A stretch of 64,000 nt of DNA from MED-G105 sp965263305. Its GTDB lineage: Bacteria > Pseudomonadota > Alphaproteobacteria > Caulobacterales > Parvularculaceae. The DNA lies in the NCBI GenBank assembly GCA_965263305.1, contig OZ253666.1:2046001-2110000 (forward strand), read 5' to 3'. Position numbers and translations under genes: made by a program. Each line of letters starts with the position of its first letter. Position 1 is the stretch's first letter. The notes under the pieces were generated by a model, which was given only the letters and a program-made list of their open reading frames with translations, did no database searches and had not been told where the DNA came from. Below, piece after piece: positions 54,152 to 62,212 of this stretch.

Positions 54152-54778
54152 TCAATTTCCCCTAAGCCCGAGGGCCCCAAAGTTCTGTTGGTAATATGCT
54201 TCGACTTCCGGTGAAATCTCGATCGGATAAAATACGCCCGCAAACGCGCAAACGATTAGACCACCAACTACGGCTCCAGAAATCACCAGTCCACCCTTCA
54301 ACGCCGTAGGAGCACTGTTCCATCCAAAATGAATAGCTGCCGCCATGTGCGTGAAGAACGCCAAGACAGCAGCGAAATAGTAGATCGCAAACCCATACTT
54401 TATGGGTGTGAAGTGCAGAGAACCTGCCGCCCAATAAAAGTCTGTTTCCAGATTAAAAATATGATGTGTGTAAAGCGCTGCAGATGTATGCAGTAGCAAA
54501 AAGAATAGCAAGTAGCATCCGCTGATCACTTGTAGCCTAGCCCATCCATCAATGCCTTGAAAGCGAAGCCTTCTCGCCCCCGTTGCGACCTGAATAAGAA
54601 TCGCGATCACCAAAACTGTTTCACCGACCATGCTACGGTAAGCACTTTGGACCAAATTTAGTGAAACAATATGAGTATCCACACCCAGTATAGCGGAGAG
54701 ATGTACAGCAAGATGGCTCATGACAAAAAGGCCAAGAACAGTCGCTGAAAATCGGTGGATAGTTCTTGCATGGATCAT
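54152..54778 (-). CDS. Cytochrome b-like membrane protein (Sdh/Frd-C type)
   Basis: A 208-residue integral membrane protein with five predicted helices (about 8-30, 50-68, 86-106, 130-150, 168-190). His residues lie within helices in SHLAVHL, LLLHTSA and FFTHMAAAIHFGW, positions that could coordinate b-type hemes. The overall look is that of fumarate reductase/succinate dehydrogenase cytochrome b or of related nitric-oxide or redox-responsive proteins. ATG 54778 follows the divergent Rrf2 promoter; an extension to 54877 would run into the rrf2 coding sequence. Control by that neighbour is likely. Confidence 0.75.
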   Translation of the reverse strand: MIHARTIHRFSATVLGLFVMSHLAVHLSAILGVDTHIVSLNLVQSAYRSMVGETVLVIAILIQVATGARRLRFQGIDGWARLQVISGCYLLFFLLLHTSAALYTHHIFNLETDFYWAAGSLHFTPIKYGFAIYYFAAVLAFFTHMAAAIHFGWNSAPTALKGGLVISGAVVGGLIVCAFAGVFYPIEISPEVEAYYQQNFGALGLRGN

Positions 54779-54799
54779 ATGGATTGTTCTCTGAATTGA

Positions 54800-54822
54800 A
54801 TTCGGATATATCGTGTCCGAAT
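54800..54822. promoter_or_regulatory. Inverted repeat in the cytochrome b/rrf2 divergent promoter
   Basis: ATTCGGA and TCCGAAT are perfect 7-bp arms with nine bases between, in a divergent gap of 63 bp. The position is ideal for the Rrf2 protein to control both its own gene and the cytochrome b-like gene. Confidence 0.65.
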
Positions 54823-54841
54823 AACATGACGAGGTCAAGCC

Positions 54842-55348
54842 ATGAAAATTTCTAAAGGTGTCGAATGGGCCGCTCACGCGTGCACCTTGCTCGCCATTTT
54901 GCCTGAAGGATGGTCTCTTTCAGCGGAGGCTTTGGCCGAATATCATGACGTTCCTCCAGCTTATATGGCAAAGCAGATGCAAGCCCTTAGTAGGGCTGAG
55001 ATCATTATTTCTCAGCGTGGCGCAGTTGGAGGATATAGGCTCGCCAAGTCTCCCGGTGAGGTATCGCTCTGGGATATTATGGAAGCGATTGAGGGACGTG
55101 GTTCAGCATTTCGATGCACGGAGATTCGCCAAAACGGACCGTGCGGAGCAAAGGCATCGGACTGCAAGAATCTGTGCGGTATCGCTTCAGCATTCCTAAC
55201 TGCTGAAAAAGCGTTTAGGCGTGTTCTAAGCAAGATCACTTTGATCGATTCAATCAATGATGCGGCTCAGCAGTCAAACCCCGAGAAAGCTGCGAAGATT
55301 GTTGACTGGCTAAACGCCAACGCAACACAGTCGACTCAGAACTCATGA
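54842..55348 (+). CDS. Rrf2-family transcriptional regulator with four Cys
   Basis: A 168-residue winged-helix regulator (NsrR/IscR/RsrR relatives). It has N-terminal MKISKGVEWAAHAC, the recognition helix PPAYMAKQMQALSRA near residues 38-52, and the wing QRGAVGGYRLA near 58-68. Cysteines at about 92, 101, 108 and 112 form a likely iron-sulfur binding loop; NsrR and IscR use three. It therefore may sense nitric oxide, redox or Fe-S status. Its gene is divergent from the membrane cytochrome and separated by an inverted repeat, which suggests it controls that gene. Confidence 0.9.
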   Translation: MKISKGVEWAAHACTLLAILPEGWSLSAEALAEYHDVPPAYMAKQMQALSRAEIIISQRGAVGGYRLAKSPGEVSLWDIMEAIEGRGSAFRCTEIRQNGPCGAKASDCKNLCGIASAFLTAEKAFRRVLSKITLIDSINDAAQQSNPEKAAKIVDWLNANATQSTQNS

Positions 55349-55408
55349 AAGTCCGGTTTGGGGCGGTTTAAGCCGCTTGCTAACTCTGACTGAGCGACTG
55401 CTTAGACC

Positions 55409-55437
55409 CAAATAAAAGCCATCAGTGTCCACACTGA
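55409..55437 (-). terminator. Terminator candidate for the LplT-like operon
   Basis: On the minus strand TCAGTGT-GG-ACACTGA forms a perfect 7-bp arm pair and is followed by TGGCTTTTATTT. It lies just past the stop of the MFS gene and between two convergent genes. Confidence 0.4.
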
Positions 55438-55445
55438 GACCGTTC

Positions 55446-56921
55446 CTACTCTTCCTTCAATAACGGGACTTCGGGCAATGGGGGCGGGGCTTGCGATGCC
55501 GGGTCATCCACACGGACGGCGCTGTCGGCGGCCGTCAGCATCTCGTCATAAAGGCCGTCCGCAAGGGTCGCGCGTCGCCAGTACATGAAGGCGCCGATGG
55601 CGAGCATCACGATCCCGACGCCGGCGAAGGCGAGGCTCGGATCGGCGCCCGTGCGGGTGATGGCGAGGATGGATAAAGATCCGGGAAAGGCGAAGGCGGC
55701 GTTGACGACATTGCTCGCCGATAATATGCGCGCGCGTTCTGCGGCGGGCGCCCGGCGTTGGATCGCCGCTTGAAGCGGGGCGATGTAAAGGCCCATCAAC
55801 GCCGCTGCGGCCACCATGGCGAGGGTGATGGAAAGCCCAGCGGGCGTTGTGAATAATTGGGCGATATTCATACTGTCGCCTTCGGCGAGGCGCGGGGTGA
55901 ACAGATAAATGCCAAGGGTCAACACCCCGCCAGCGATAATGCCCCCGGTGGAATAGCCAAGACCGGAGCGCCCCCGGGCCAGTGACGCCGCGCCCAACGC
56001 GCCAATAAGCGCGCCAACGGCGAAGAGGCCGTTCAACGCGACGGCGACATTTGAATCGGCGTTCAGCGTATCGCGCGCAAACAAGGGCGTTGCGACCGTC
56101 ACCGCCGTGGATAGAGCGTAAAACGCACCGTACCCAAATAAAGGCGGCGCGACGCCGCGTGAACGAAAAACGAATTGGAAAATTTTGTACGCCTGCCTTG
56201 GCATATTGGCGTCGAGTTTTAGATCAGGCGATGTCGCCGCGGCCGGCGGCGCCTTCAATATCGCCAGCCAACCAAATACGGCGGCGACGATCAAAACGAT
56301 GCCAACGGAGTAAGAGCCGTGATCCTGGACAATTAGATATCCCCCAACAGCGTACCCCAACAAAATACAGGTGAAGAGCCCCGCATTGCAAAGCCCGTTG
56401 CCGCGGACGAGTTCCTGCGGCGCTAAATATTTCGGCATGGCGCCGATACGCACGGGTGAAAAGAAGGCTGATTGCGCCCCCATGGCGAACAAGATGAAAA
56501 TCGCAAGGGCGCTGTTATGGGTCATAAAGGCGATGGCGGCGACGCTCATCAATAGGATTTCAACGGCTTTCGTCCGTCGAAACATCATCGATGTTTCGAA
56601 TTTATCCGCCAACTGACCGGATACAGTAGAAAATAGCATCATGGCCACGGGGATGAGCGAACCGATTAACGGCACCGCGTCATCGCGGTTCTCAATCCAG
56701 GTGACATCGATCGCGCCATAGGGAATGCCGACGAGCAACGCCTGGCGCAGCGTGTTGTCAGCGAAGGTGCCAAGGGACAACGCCACCCACATGGGCCAGA
56801 AGCGTTGCTGAAAAAACAGCGGCAACCGGCTGGTTGAGGCGTGATGCGGATTTATTGGCTCTGTCGCCTGGGGCTCTGTCACCTGGGGCTGTGTCGCCGG
56901 CGGTTGTGTGGTGGTCGTCAT
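55446..56921 (-). CDS. MFS transporter, LplT-like lysophospholipid flippase
   Basis: A 491-residue 12-helix permease. DNTLRQALLVGIPYGAIDV, ATAGQLADKFE-like SGQLADKFETS and QSAFFSPVRIGAMPKYL-type segments resemble LplT. In E. coli, LplT moves lysophospholipids across the inner membrane for reacylation by Aas. The gene next upstream in the operon is a PlsC-type acyltransferase, which gives the same functional pair. The N-terminus is a disordered Thr/Gln/Pro stretch with a repeated PQ-TEPQ-TEP unit. The end is acidic. Confidence 0.85.
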   Translation of the reverse strand: MTTTTQPPATQPQVTEPQATEPINPHHASTSRLPLFFQQRFWPMWVALSLGTFADNTLRQALLVGIPYGAIDVTWIENRDDAVPLIGSLIPVAMMLFSTVSGQLADKFETSMMFRRTKAVEILLMSVAAIAFMTHNSALAIFILFAMGAQSAFFSPVRIGAMPKYLAPQELVRGNGLCNAGLFTCILLGYAVGGYLIVQDHGSYSVGIVLIVAAVFGWLAILKAPPAAATSPDLKLDANMPRQAYKIFQFVFRSRGVAPPLFGYGAFYALSTAVTVATPLFARDTLNADSNVAVALNGLFAVGALIGALGAASLARGRSGLGYSTGGIIAGGVLTLGIYLFTPRLAEGDSMNIAQLFTTPAGLSITLAMVAAAALMGLYIAPLQAAIQRRAPAAERARILSASNVVNAAFAFPGSLSILAITRTGADPSLAFAGVGIVMLAIGAFMYWRRATLADGLYDEMLTAADSAVRVDDPASQAPPPLPEVPLLKEE

Positions 56922-56963
56922 AAAGGCGGCCCTTTAATTGGGAATGCTAGGGGGAACAGGGCC

Positions 56964-57761
56964 CTAAGCAGCGTTTGCAGTGGCGTCTGCGTTATCTTCA
57001 CTTGGTTTGTTCGGATCCGGCAAGGGGGGATCAGCGCGCGAAAACCCATGGCCCTTATCCCCCAACAGCGCCAGGGAGCGGGTTTCGATGGCGTCTTCTA
57101 GGCGCGCCATGAACGCTTCTTTTTCAAGGCCGGGCTCAATGGGCTGAAGGAACTCAACAACCGCCGTCCCGGGGGTGAGGCGGAAGGCCTGCTCCGGCCA
57201 GAACAGCCCTAAATTGGTCGCCACGGGAACGGCGGGCCGGTCATAGGCGGCATACATATGAAAGACGCCCCGACGATACCGGTGGCGTCGCCCAACGGGC
57301 GCGAGGTTCCCCTCCGGGTAAATCAGAATGCGGCGGTTCTCCGCCCGCGCGCGGGCCATCTCCTTATCGACGAGGCGCGCGCGGGCGACGGCCCCGCCGC
57401 AATTGTCGACAATGATGGCGCCCATCTTCCGCAAGATGCCGCCGATAAACGGGAACTTCTCTAGGTGATTGCCGGTGACAAAGGCGAGATCGTCAAGTTC
57501 GGAGAACATGATAAACCCATCGCCCCAGCTTTGGTGTTTAGCGGCGATCACGCAAGGTCCATCGGGCAGGCGCTCGCGCCCACGCACCTCTATTCGTATG
57601 CCGCCGACATGGGTCATCAAGAACGTCATGACGCGGGTGTAAAGCCGGATCCATTGCATCATCGGTTTGCGGTTCGGCCACGGGATTAAGGGGAGCGCCG
57701 CAAGGGCGAAGAACACCGAGACAATCCAATACGCGGCGTTGAAAATGACACTACGAAACAT
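56964..57761 (-). CDS. 1-acylglycerol-3-phosphate acyltransferase (PlsC-like)
   Basis: A 265-residue membrane-bound acyltransferase. Block I is KHQSWGD (H-x4-D, about residues 76-82) and block III is YPEGNLAP (about 147-154). An N-terminal helix covers 5-28, and a GTAVVEFLQPIEPG segment is typical of this family. It should acylate a lysophospholipid or lysophosphatidate. Its gene overlaps the end of the TetR gene by 11 bp and precedes the LplT-like gene by 42 bp, so the three form an operon for membrane lipid repair or remodelling. Confidence 0.92.
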   Translation of the reverse strand: MFRSVIFNAAYWIVSVFFALAALPLIPWPNRKPMMQWIRLYTRVMTFLMTHVGGIRIEVRGRERLPDGPCVIAAKHQSWGDGFIMFSELDDLAFVTGNHLEKFPFIGGILRKMGAIIVDNCGGAVARARLVDKEMARARAENRRILIYPEGNLAPVGRRHRYRRGVFHMYAAYDRPAVPVATNLGLFWPEQAFRLTPGTAVVEFLQPIEPGLEKEAFMARLEDAIETRSLALLGDKGHGFSRADPPLPDPNKPSEDNADATANAA

Positions 57762-58422
57762 GGGGCTTCTCCTCGTCAGTTTCTGAAGAATGCAGAACGG
57801 CGATAACCGCCGCTGACAGCGTGTCTTTTAGATCGGAAAGATCGCCCGTTATACGCCCATAGGCCTTATGAAGCGCCGTTTGCTGAACAACGCCAAGCAC
57901 CATGGCGGCGAGGATCATGGCCCGCGACGCCGGGTCATTGGTGGGCCGGATCTCCCCGCGCTCCATCGCGGTGATGATCAACCCCTCCGTCGCCGCCACG
58001 GGGTTTTTTGCCTCATGGCGGCGGGGCAAAAAGTGGTGAGTGTACAGAAGGTGGAATTGGAAAAGCGTCCAATCTTCATCGGCGAACGCAACAAGCGCCT
58101 CGACGATGGCGCGGGCCTGGGCGTTGACATCGGCGCCAATGGCGCCGGCTTCGTCGACAAGGTCGGCCAATCGATGGTGGACGGAGAAAAACGCGCTTTC
58201 CGCTAACTCGTCCTTGCCTTTGAAATGTCGATATAACGTGCCCTCAGCAACGCCAGCGACGGTCGCGATTTCGCGGGTCGTCGCGGCGTCAACACCCCGC
58301 GTGACGAAGAGCGTAACAGCCGCCCGTTCAATCCGCGCTTTGGTGGTGCCATCGCTCGCGGTCACGCCGCGAACTTCTTCAAGGGCGCGGCTCGGGGGGG
58401 CGGTGGCGATACTGTCGGTCAT
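57751..58422 (-). CDS. TetR/AcrR-family regulator
   Basis: A 223-residue one-component repressor. The DNA-binding domain spans about 25-75: ARIERAAVTLFVTRGVDAATTREIATVAGVAEGTLYRHF, with the TLYRHF recognition helix. The rest is a helical ligand-binding domain, with LLYTHHFLPRRHEAK. ATG 58422 starts the likely protein; a longer frame adds 12 residues. The first gene of an operon with PlsC- and LplT-like genes. Paired AGTGA-N4-TCACT sites overlap the promoter at 58600-58651, so autorepression sensing fatty acid or lysolipid is likely. Confidence 0.92.
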   Translation of the reverse strand: MTDSIATAPPSRALEEVRGVTASDGTTKARIERAAVTLFVTRGVDAATTREIATVAGVAEGTLYRHFKGKDELAESAFFSVHHRLADLVDEAGAIGADVNAQARAIVEALVAFADEDWTLFQFHLLYTHHFLPRRHEAKNPVAATEGLIITAMERGEIRPTNDPASRAMILAAMVLGVVQQTALHKAYGRITGDLSDLKDTLSAAVIAVLHSSETDEEKPHVS

Positions 58423-58599
58423 TTTTGTCTCTGCGTTTCTATCACTGTTCAGGCGCAACGCATGCCACGAATTTCGAAAGGCCCTGAATGCCTAGAGCTC
58501 GAGCGGCGCGGGAGTGGCGCGCGTCACCAGCGATAAGGCGACGGGGCATTGCGGATCTCGAGGCGTCGGGCGGCGGGGTTCCTCTTTTACGTCAATGTG

Positions 58600-58651
58600 A
58601 GTGATTGTTCACTTATTTGATCGCGCACGAAATGTCAAGTGAGCAATCACT
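58600..58651 (-). promoter_or_regulatory. Twin TetR operators over the tetR-plsC-lplT promoter
   Basis: AGTGA-TTGT-TCACT (58600-58613) and AGTGA-GCAA-TCACT (58638-58651) are two inverted repeats 38 bp apart centre to centre. On the minus strand a perfect -35 TTGACA (58638-58633) touches the right operator, and 17 bases on a TAAGTG overlaps the left one. This is the layout of a promoter blocked by two TetR dimers, about 180 bp ahead of the tetR start. Confidence 0.7.
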
Positions 58652-58851
58652 CGCTTTTTAAAAATGCTATTAAAACAATGGCTTGGGTGGGGGCGAGGTC
58701 GGGCGGGTTTGAAGACTGGGTCGCGAGATGGTTGGCGCTGATCGGCTGTTTGTCGGGATTAAAGGCGAGCGACTTACGCAATTAATCTGTCAGTGCATGG
58801 ATTTTGATTGCGCGCTCGCCGGGCGAACGGCTGGCCGCATGAGCGCGCTCC

Positions 58852-59125
58852 TCATTTTCGTCGCCGGAGGGCGGTCGGTGCGCGCACCGCTGTAGAATCA
58901 ATCAGCACCTGTGCTAGCGGACCGTCAGCAACGGTCAGAGCCTCAAGCAGATCTTTCCACACGCCTTTTTCGACCCAGCGCACAAACCGACTATAGAACC
59001 ACTTGTGTGTGTCGTACTGGTCGCACGACGCATCCGTCCATCGAAACGCCTTGCGCTGCGCGTGTCGGTCGGCAAATGCGGTTCGATCTTCGCGAATTGA
59101 CCCTTTATCAGTCAGAAAAAGTGCT
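58852..59125 (-). pseudogene. Decayed IS5-family (IS427-type) transposase
   Basis: Reading the minus strand, pieces of an IS5-type transposase are recognisable: LFLTDK, then QFAKIEPHLPTDTR in a shifted frame, then RWTDAS, WFYSRFVRWVEKGVWKDLLEAL and finally LIDSTAVRAP containing the first DDE Asp. A one-base frameshift and a deletion of about 25 codons lie in the N-terminal part. The reading frame ends at a stop just after VRAP, so the rest of the catalytic domain is gone. It cannot be active. It marks the left edge of an AT-rich island. Confidence 0.85.
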
Positions 59126-59287
59126 TGTTTATCAACAGTCTCCCCCAGAGACCTGGAAGAATGCTTCGTGCCCGCCGCAAATCATTTATGGATCCGAGTC
59201 CTAACGGAAAGTTTGACCCAAGTCCAAATTTTTGATAAAATAATGAAATCAATTTCGGTCTGAAAGAAAGTAAACTATTTACTGAAC

Positions 59288-59296
59288 GGGGGGGGG
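59288..59296 (+). repeat. G9 homopolymer directly before the start codon at 59297
   Basis: Nine consecutive G residues lie between the leader and the ATG, in a stretch that is otherwise AT-rich. The tract takes the place of a ribosome binding site with no spacer. Its length could change by slippage and so alter translation. Confidence 0.8.
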
Positions 59297-60475
59297 ATGT
59301 TTAGTCCACGAATTGTTTTTGTATGCATGACTTGTGTCGCAGCCGGCGCATGCGCAAACTTAAATACTATTGATAGAACAACTAGCAACAAAGTAGATGC
59401 TGCAAGTACCGCGGGCACTGCGCGTGCCATCCATCTCGATGCTGAGCAAAGAGTGGTGATGTCACATCCTAATGGTATATTTTGTGCTGAACCGAGTCCT
59501 GATGCCGTCTCTGCGACAGCATCATCACAAGGAGGGGGTGTGAGTATAAGCGGTCAAGGTTCTGGTTCTTTAGCAAGTGCTCAACAAGAGCTTATAGCTG
59601 CATTAAGTCGAAGAACTCAAAGTACCCAGCTACAGCGCGAGGTTATGTTTCGCATATGTGAAGCATACTATAATAACGCGATAACGCCGCTCGAAACTGC
59701 AAGGTTGCTTTCTCGAGCGCAAGATCTAACGGCTGTTGTTCTCGCTGTCGAGCAACTTACCGGAGCGGTGGCTGCTGATCAGTTTGGCCTTGTAAATACA
59801 GCTAGCGCTTCATCGTCCGCAGCACTTGTTTCTACTCAAAACAATCTTGAAGTTGCAAGAACCGCAGAAATGGATGCGAAAGAGAGGTTAGAATCAGAGC
59901 AAAATAAACTGATGAAAAAAGAAACGGAAATACGAACTACTCAAGAAGATATAGAAATAGTCCAAGGGCGACTGGATACGCAAAATGCATTGCCAGCCGC
60001 AGAGCGAGATCAAAGCTTAATCAACGCTTTGCAGTCAGAAAAAAATACCAATGAAGCTTCATTGGCGCGTCAAAATGGTGAAAAAAATGTAATTGAAGGT
60101 CGTATTCCTTCATTGCAGAGTGCTTACGATAGCGCGAGAAATGTTAGAGAAACCATTGAAGCAGAACTCAATTCTGCCCTTACAACTGCCACAGCCAGCA
60201 CAGGCGGTGCAATTCAATTTGCATCAAATAGTCAAATGCGAGGCCCGTTAAGCGACGCGGCGACACAAGCTGTTGCGACCGCAGTGACAGACATGGTGAA
60301 TAATGTTTTGGGTAAGACTAGTATCGTTGAAACATGTCTCGGTATTTTGAGTCTAGGTAGCACTAATGACAATGCAATAAACGAACGTAACCGGTTGCAG
60401 GTTCAGGCATTCAGTACTTGCGAACAAGTTCTAATCGAATTCACAAGCCAGGGTAGTGCAGCGTTAACCCGGTAA
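59297..60475 (+). CDS. AT-rich coiled-coil protein, likely lipoprotein; accessory gene
   Basis: A 392-residue protein with no family I recognise. The leader is hydrophobic with VAAGACAN, giving a lipobox Cys near residue 19. A Gly/Ser-rich patch covers about 75-95. Helical segments follow, with a long charged coiled coil at about 195-300 (for example AKERLESEQNKLMKKETEIR) and a Thr/Ala-rich stretch near 300. The codon use (AAT, AAA, TTA, AGA) is very different from its neighbours, so it looks horizontally acquired. Cys residues near 64, 129 and at the C-terminus could form disulfides. It sits just after a decayed transposase. Confidence 0.75.
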   Translation: MFSPRIVFVCMTCVAAGACANLNTIDRTTSNKVDAASTAGTARAIHLDAEQRVVMSHPNGIFCAEPSPDAVSATASSQGGGVSISGQGSGSLASAQQELIAALSRRTQSTQLQREVMFRICEAYYNNAITPLETARLLSRAQDLTAVVLAVEQLTGAVAADQFGLVNTASASSSAALVSTQNNLEVARTAEMDAKERLESEQNKLMKKETEIRTTQEDIEIVQGRLDTQNALPAAERDQSLINALQSEKNTNEASLARQNGEKNVIEGRIPSLQSAYDSARNVRETIEAELNSALTTATASTGGAIQFASNSQMRGPLSDAATQAVATAVTDMVNNVLGKTSIVETCLGILSLGSTNDNAINERNRLQVQAFSTCEQVLIEFTSQGSAALTR

Positions 60476-60666
60476 TCTTAGAGATTCTATATTACCAATG
60501 AAGCGTTGTCCTCGATCCCCGACGTCGGAGCCAGTCCGCGAAAATCTAGTCCGTCAACGCATCATCATCCGGCCTTGGGGAGATGCCGACGCCATTTCTC
60601 CCTCAAGCTCCAGTGCTACAAAAGCCCCTCGCAAAAACGGTGGGAAACGGCGTTACGCCATCAACC

Positions 60667-62010
60667 TCACCCCTTGCCTTTTGACTTCCGGAACCTTGCC
60701 GCCCAGCCTTCGATCATGGTTTGGCGGCCGCGGGCGACGGCGAGGGCGTCGGCGGAGACGTTCTTTGTAATGACGGAGCCGGCGCCGATACTTGCGCCGG
60801 CGCCGATGGTGACCGGGGCGACGAGGGCTGTGTTGGAGCCGATGAACGCGTCATCGCCAATCGCCGTTTTGTGTTTGCTGACCCCGTCATAATTGCAGGT
60901 GATCGTCCCGGCGCCGATATTCGCCCGGGCGCCGACTTCGGCGTCGCCGATATAGGTCAAATGGGAGGCGGCGGCTTTGTCGCCGATGGCGGCGTTTTTC
61001 ACCTCGACAAAATTGCCGATTTTTGCGCTGTCGCCAATTTTCGCGCCCGGGCGTAATCGCGCGAAGGGGCCGATTTGGGCGTTCGGCCCGATATGGGCGC
61101 CCTCGATATGGGAGAAGGCTTTAATCCGTGCACCGCTCTCAACTTTCACCCCAGGGCCGAACCAGACATTAGGTTCAATGATCACGTCGGGCTCAATCTC
61201 GGTGTCGTAAGAAAGGTAGGTTGTCGCCGGGTCGATCAGGGTGACGCCGGCGTCCATAACCTCATCGCGGCGCAGATCCTGGAAGATGACCTCCGCCGTC
61301 GCCAATTCGGCCCGCGCGTTGACGCCCACAACTTCGTCTTCAGACGCCTCAATGGCGGCGGCGGGTAATCCTTCCGCCCGGGCGATGGCGACGAGGTCCG
61401 TCAGGTAATACTCGTTCTTGGCGTTCTCGGGCGACAATTGGGGCAGGCCGCGGGCAAGAAAGGCGCTGTCGATCGCCATCACGCCGGCGTTGACGAAACC
61501 GATCTGCAATTCTTCTTCCGTGGCGTCTTTTGCTTCGATGATCGCCTCTAGGCCGCCCTCGTCATTTGTTTTCAATCGTCCGTAAGCGCCCGCTTGGTCG
61601 GGGCGAAAGCCGAGGACGCCCACGCCTTTGTTTTCCGCAACGGCGTTCACAAGCGCCTCAAGCGTCTTTAGGCGGATAAAGGGCGTATCCGCATAGAGAA
61701 CGAGGACAACGCCATCAAAGCCTTCCAAGGCGGGGGCGGCTTGCATCACAGCATCGCCCGTGCCGCGCGGCGGCGCCTGGACGCCGACAAAAATCTCTGG
61801 GTTGATGGCGCTCGCCGCATCGCCGACATCCATGGCGTGGTCGCCGATGATGACGGCCTGGCGCGCGGGCGACAGGGCGGCGGCGCTCGCCATGACGTGG
61901 CCCAGCAACGATAATCCCCCAACCTGATGCAGCACCTTTGACGTGGCGGATTTCATCCGCGAGCCATGGCCGGCGGCGAGAATTACAACGGCGATGGGAG
62001 GGGTGGTCAT
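60667..62010 (-). CDS. glmU: Bifunctional N-acetylglucosamine-1-phosphate uridyltransferase/glucosamine-1-phosphate acetyltransferase
   Basis: A 447-residue enzyme that makes UDP-GlcNAc for peptidoglycan and lipopolysaccharide. The uridyltransferase domain starts VVILAAGHGSRMKS (Ser in place of the usual Thr of GTRM), followed by YADTPF near residue 105. The C-terminal left-handed beta-helix has many hexapeptide repeats, with ARLRPGA, VEVKNA and CNYDGVSKHKT. ATG 62010 is chosen; the frame would allow TTG 62013. Divergent from the phosphatase gene, a common arrangement in this class. Confidence 0.95.
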   Translation of the reverse strand: MTTPPIAVVILAAGHGSRMKSATSKVLHQVGGLSLLGHVMASAAALSPARQAVIIGDHAMDVGDAASAINPEIFVGVQAPPRGTGDAVMQAAPALEGFDGVVLVLYADTPFIRLKTLEALVNAVAENKGVGVLGFRPDQAGAYGRLKTNDEGGLEAIIEAKDATEEELQIGFVNAGVMAIDSAFLARGLPQLSPENAKNEYYLTDLVAIARAEGLPAAAIEASEDEVVGVNARAELATAEVIFQDLRRDEVMDAGVTLIDPATTYLSYDTEIEPDVIIEPNVWFGPGVKVESGARIKAFSHIEGAHIGPNAQIGPFARLRPGAKIGDSAKIGNFVEVKNAAIGDKAAASHLTYIGDAEVGARANIGAGTITCNYDGVSKHKTAIGDDAFIGSNTALVAPVTIGAGASIGAGSVITKNVSADALAVARGRQTMIEGWAARFRKSKGKG

Positions 62011-62212
62011 CAATGGAACGCCTTTTTCGTCAGGGTGGTAAAGTCGGACGATCGCAAAGCGCGATCGCGATGCGATGGTCGTGGGTTTTGTTAGGCCTAC
62101 GCGATTCGTCTTCTTGCACGATGGTTTTGACGGGTCGCCCCAATGTCTGCAAGAGAGACGGCGTTGTGCGCCTCCGCCGAAAGGCGTGACCTAAAAAAGA
62201 AAGCCCACGCCC

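Larger units (their letters stand above)
58423..59296. other. 874-bp region: tetR promoter, IS5 relic and island edge
   Basis: From left to right: leader of tetR; twin operators at 58600-58651; about 150 bp with nothing recognisable; a decayed IS5-type transposase at 58852-59125; and about 170 AT-rich bases ending in an inverted repeat and a G9 tract before the gene at 59297. Confidence 0.6.

Noticed and set aside
58911..59263. Plus-strand open frames over the transposase relic
   Set aside because: The minus strand clearly encodes IS5-type transposase pieces; the plus-strand frames are their shadows.
60498..60770. Basic open frame after the coiled-coil gene
   Set aside because: Arg/Ser-rich, no ribosome site, and it overlaps the end of glmU on the other strand.
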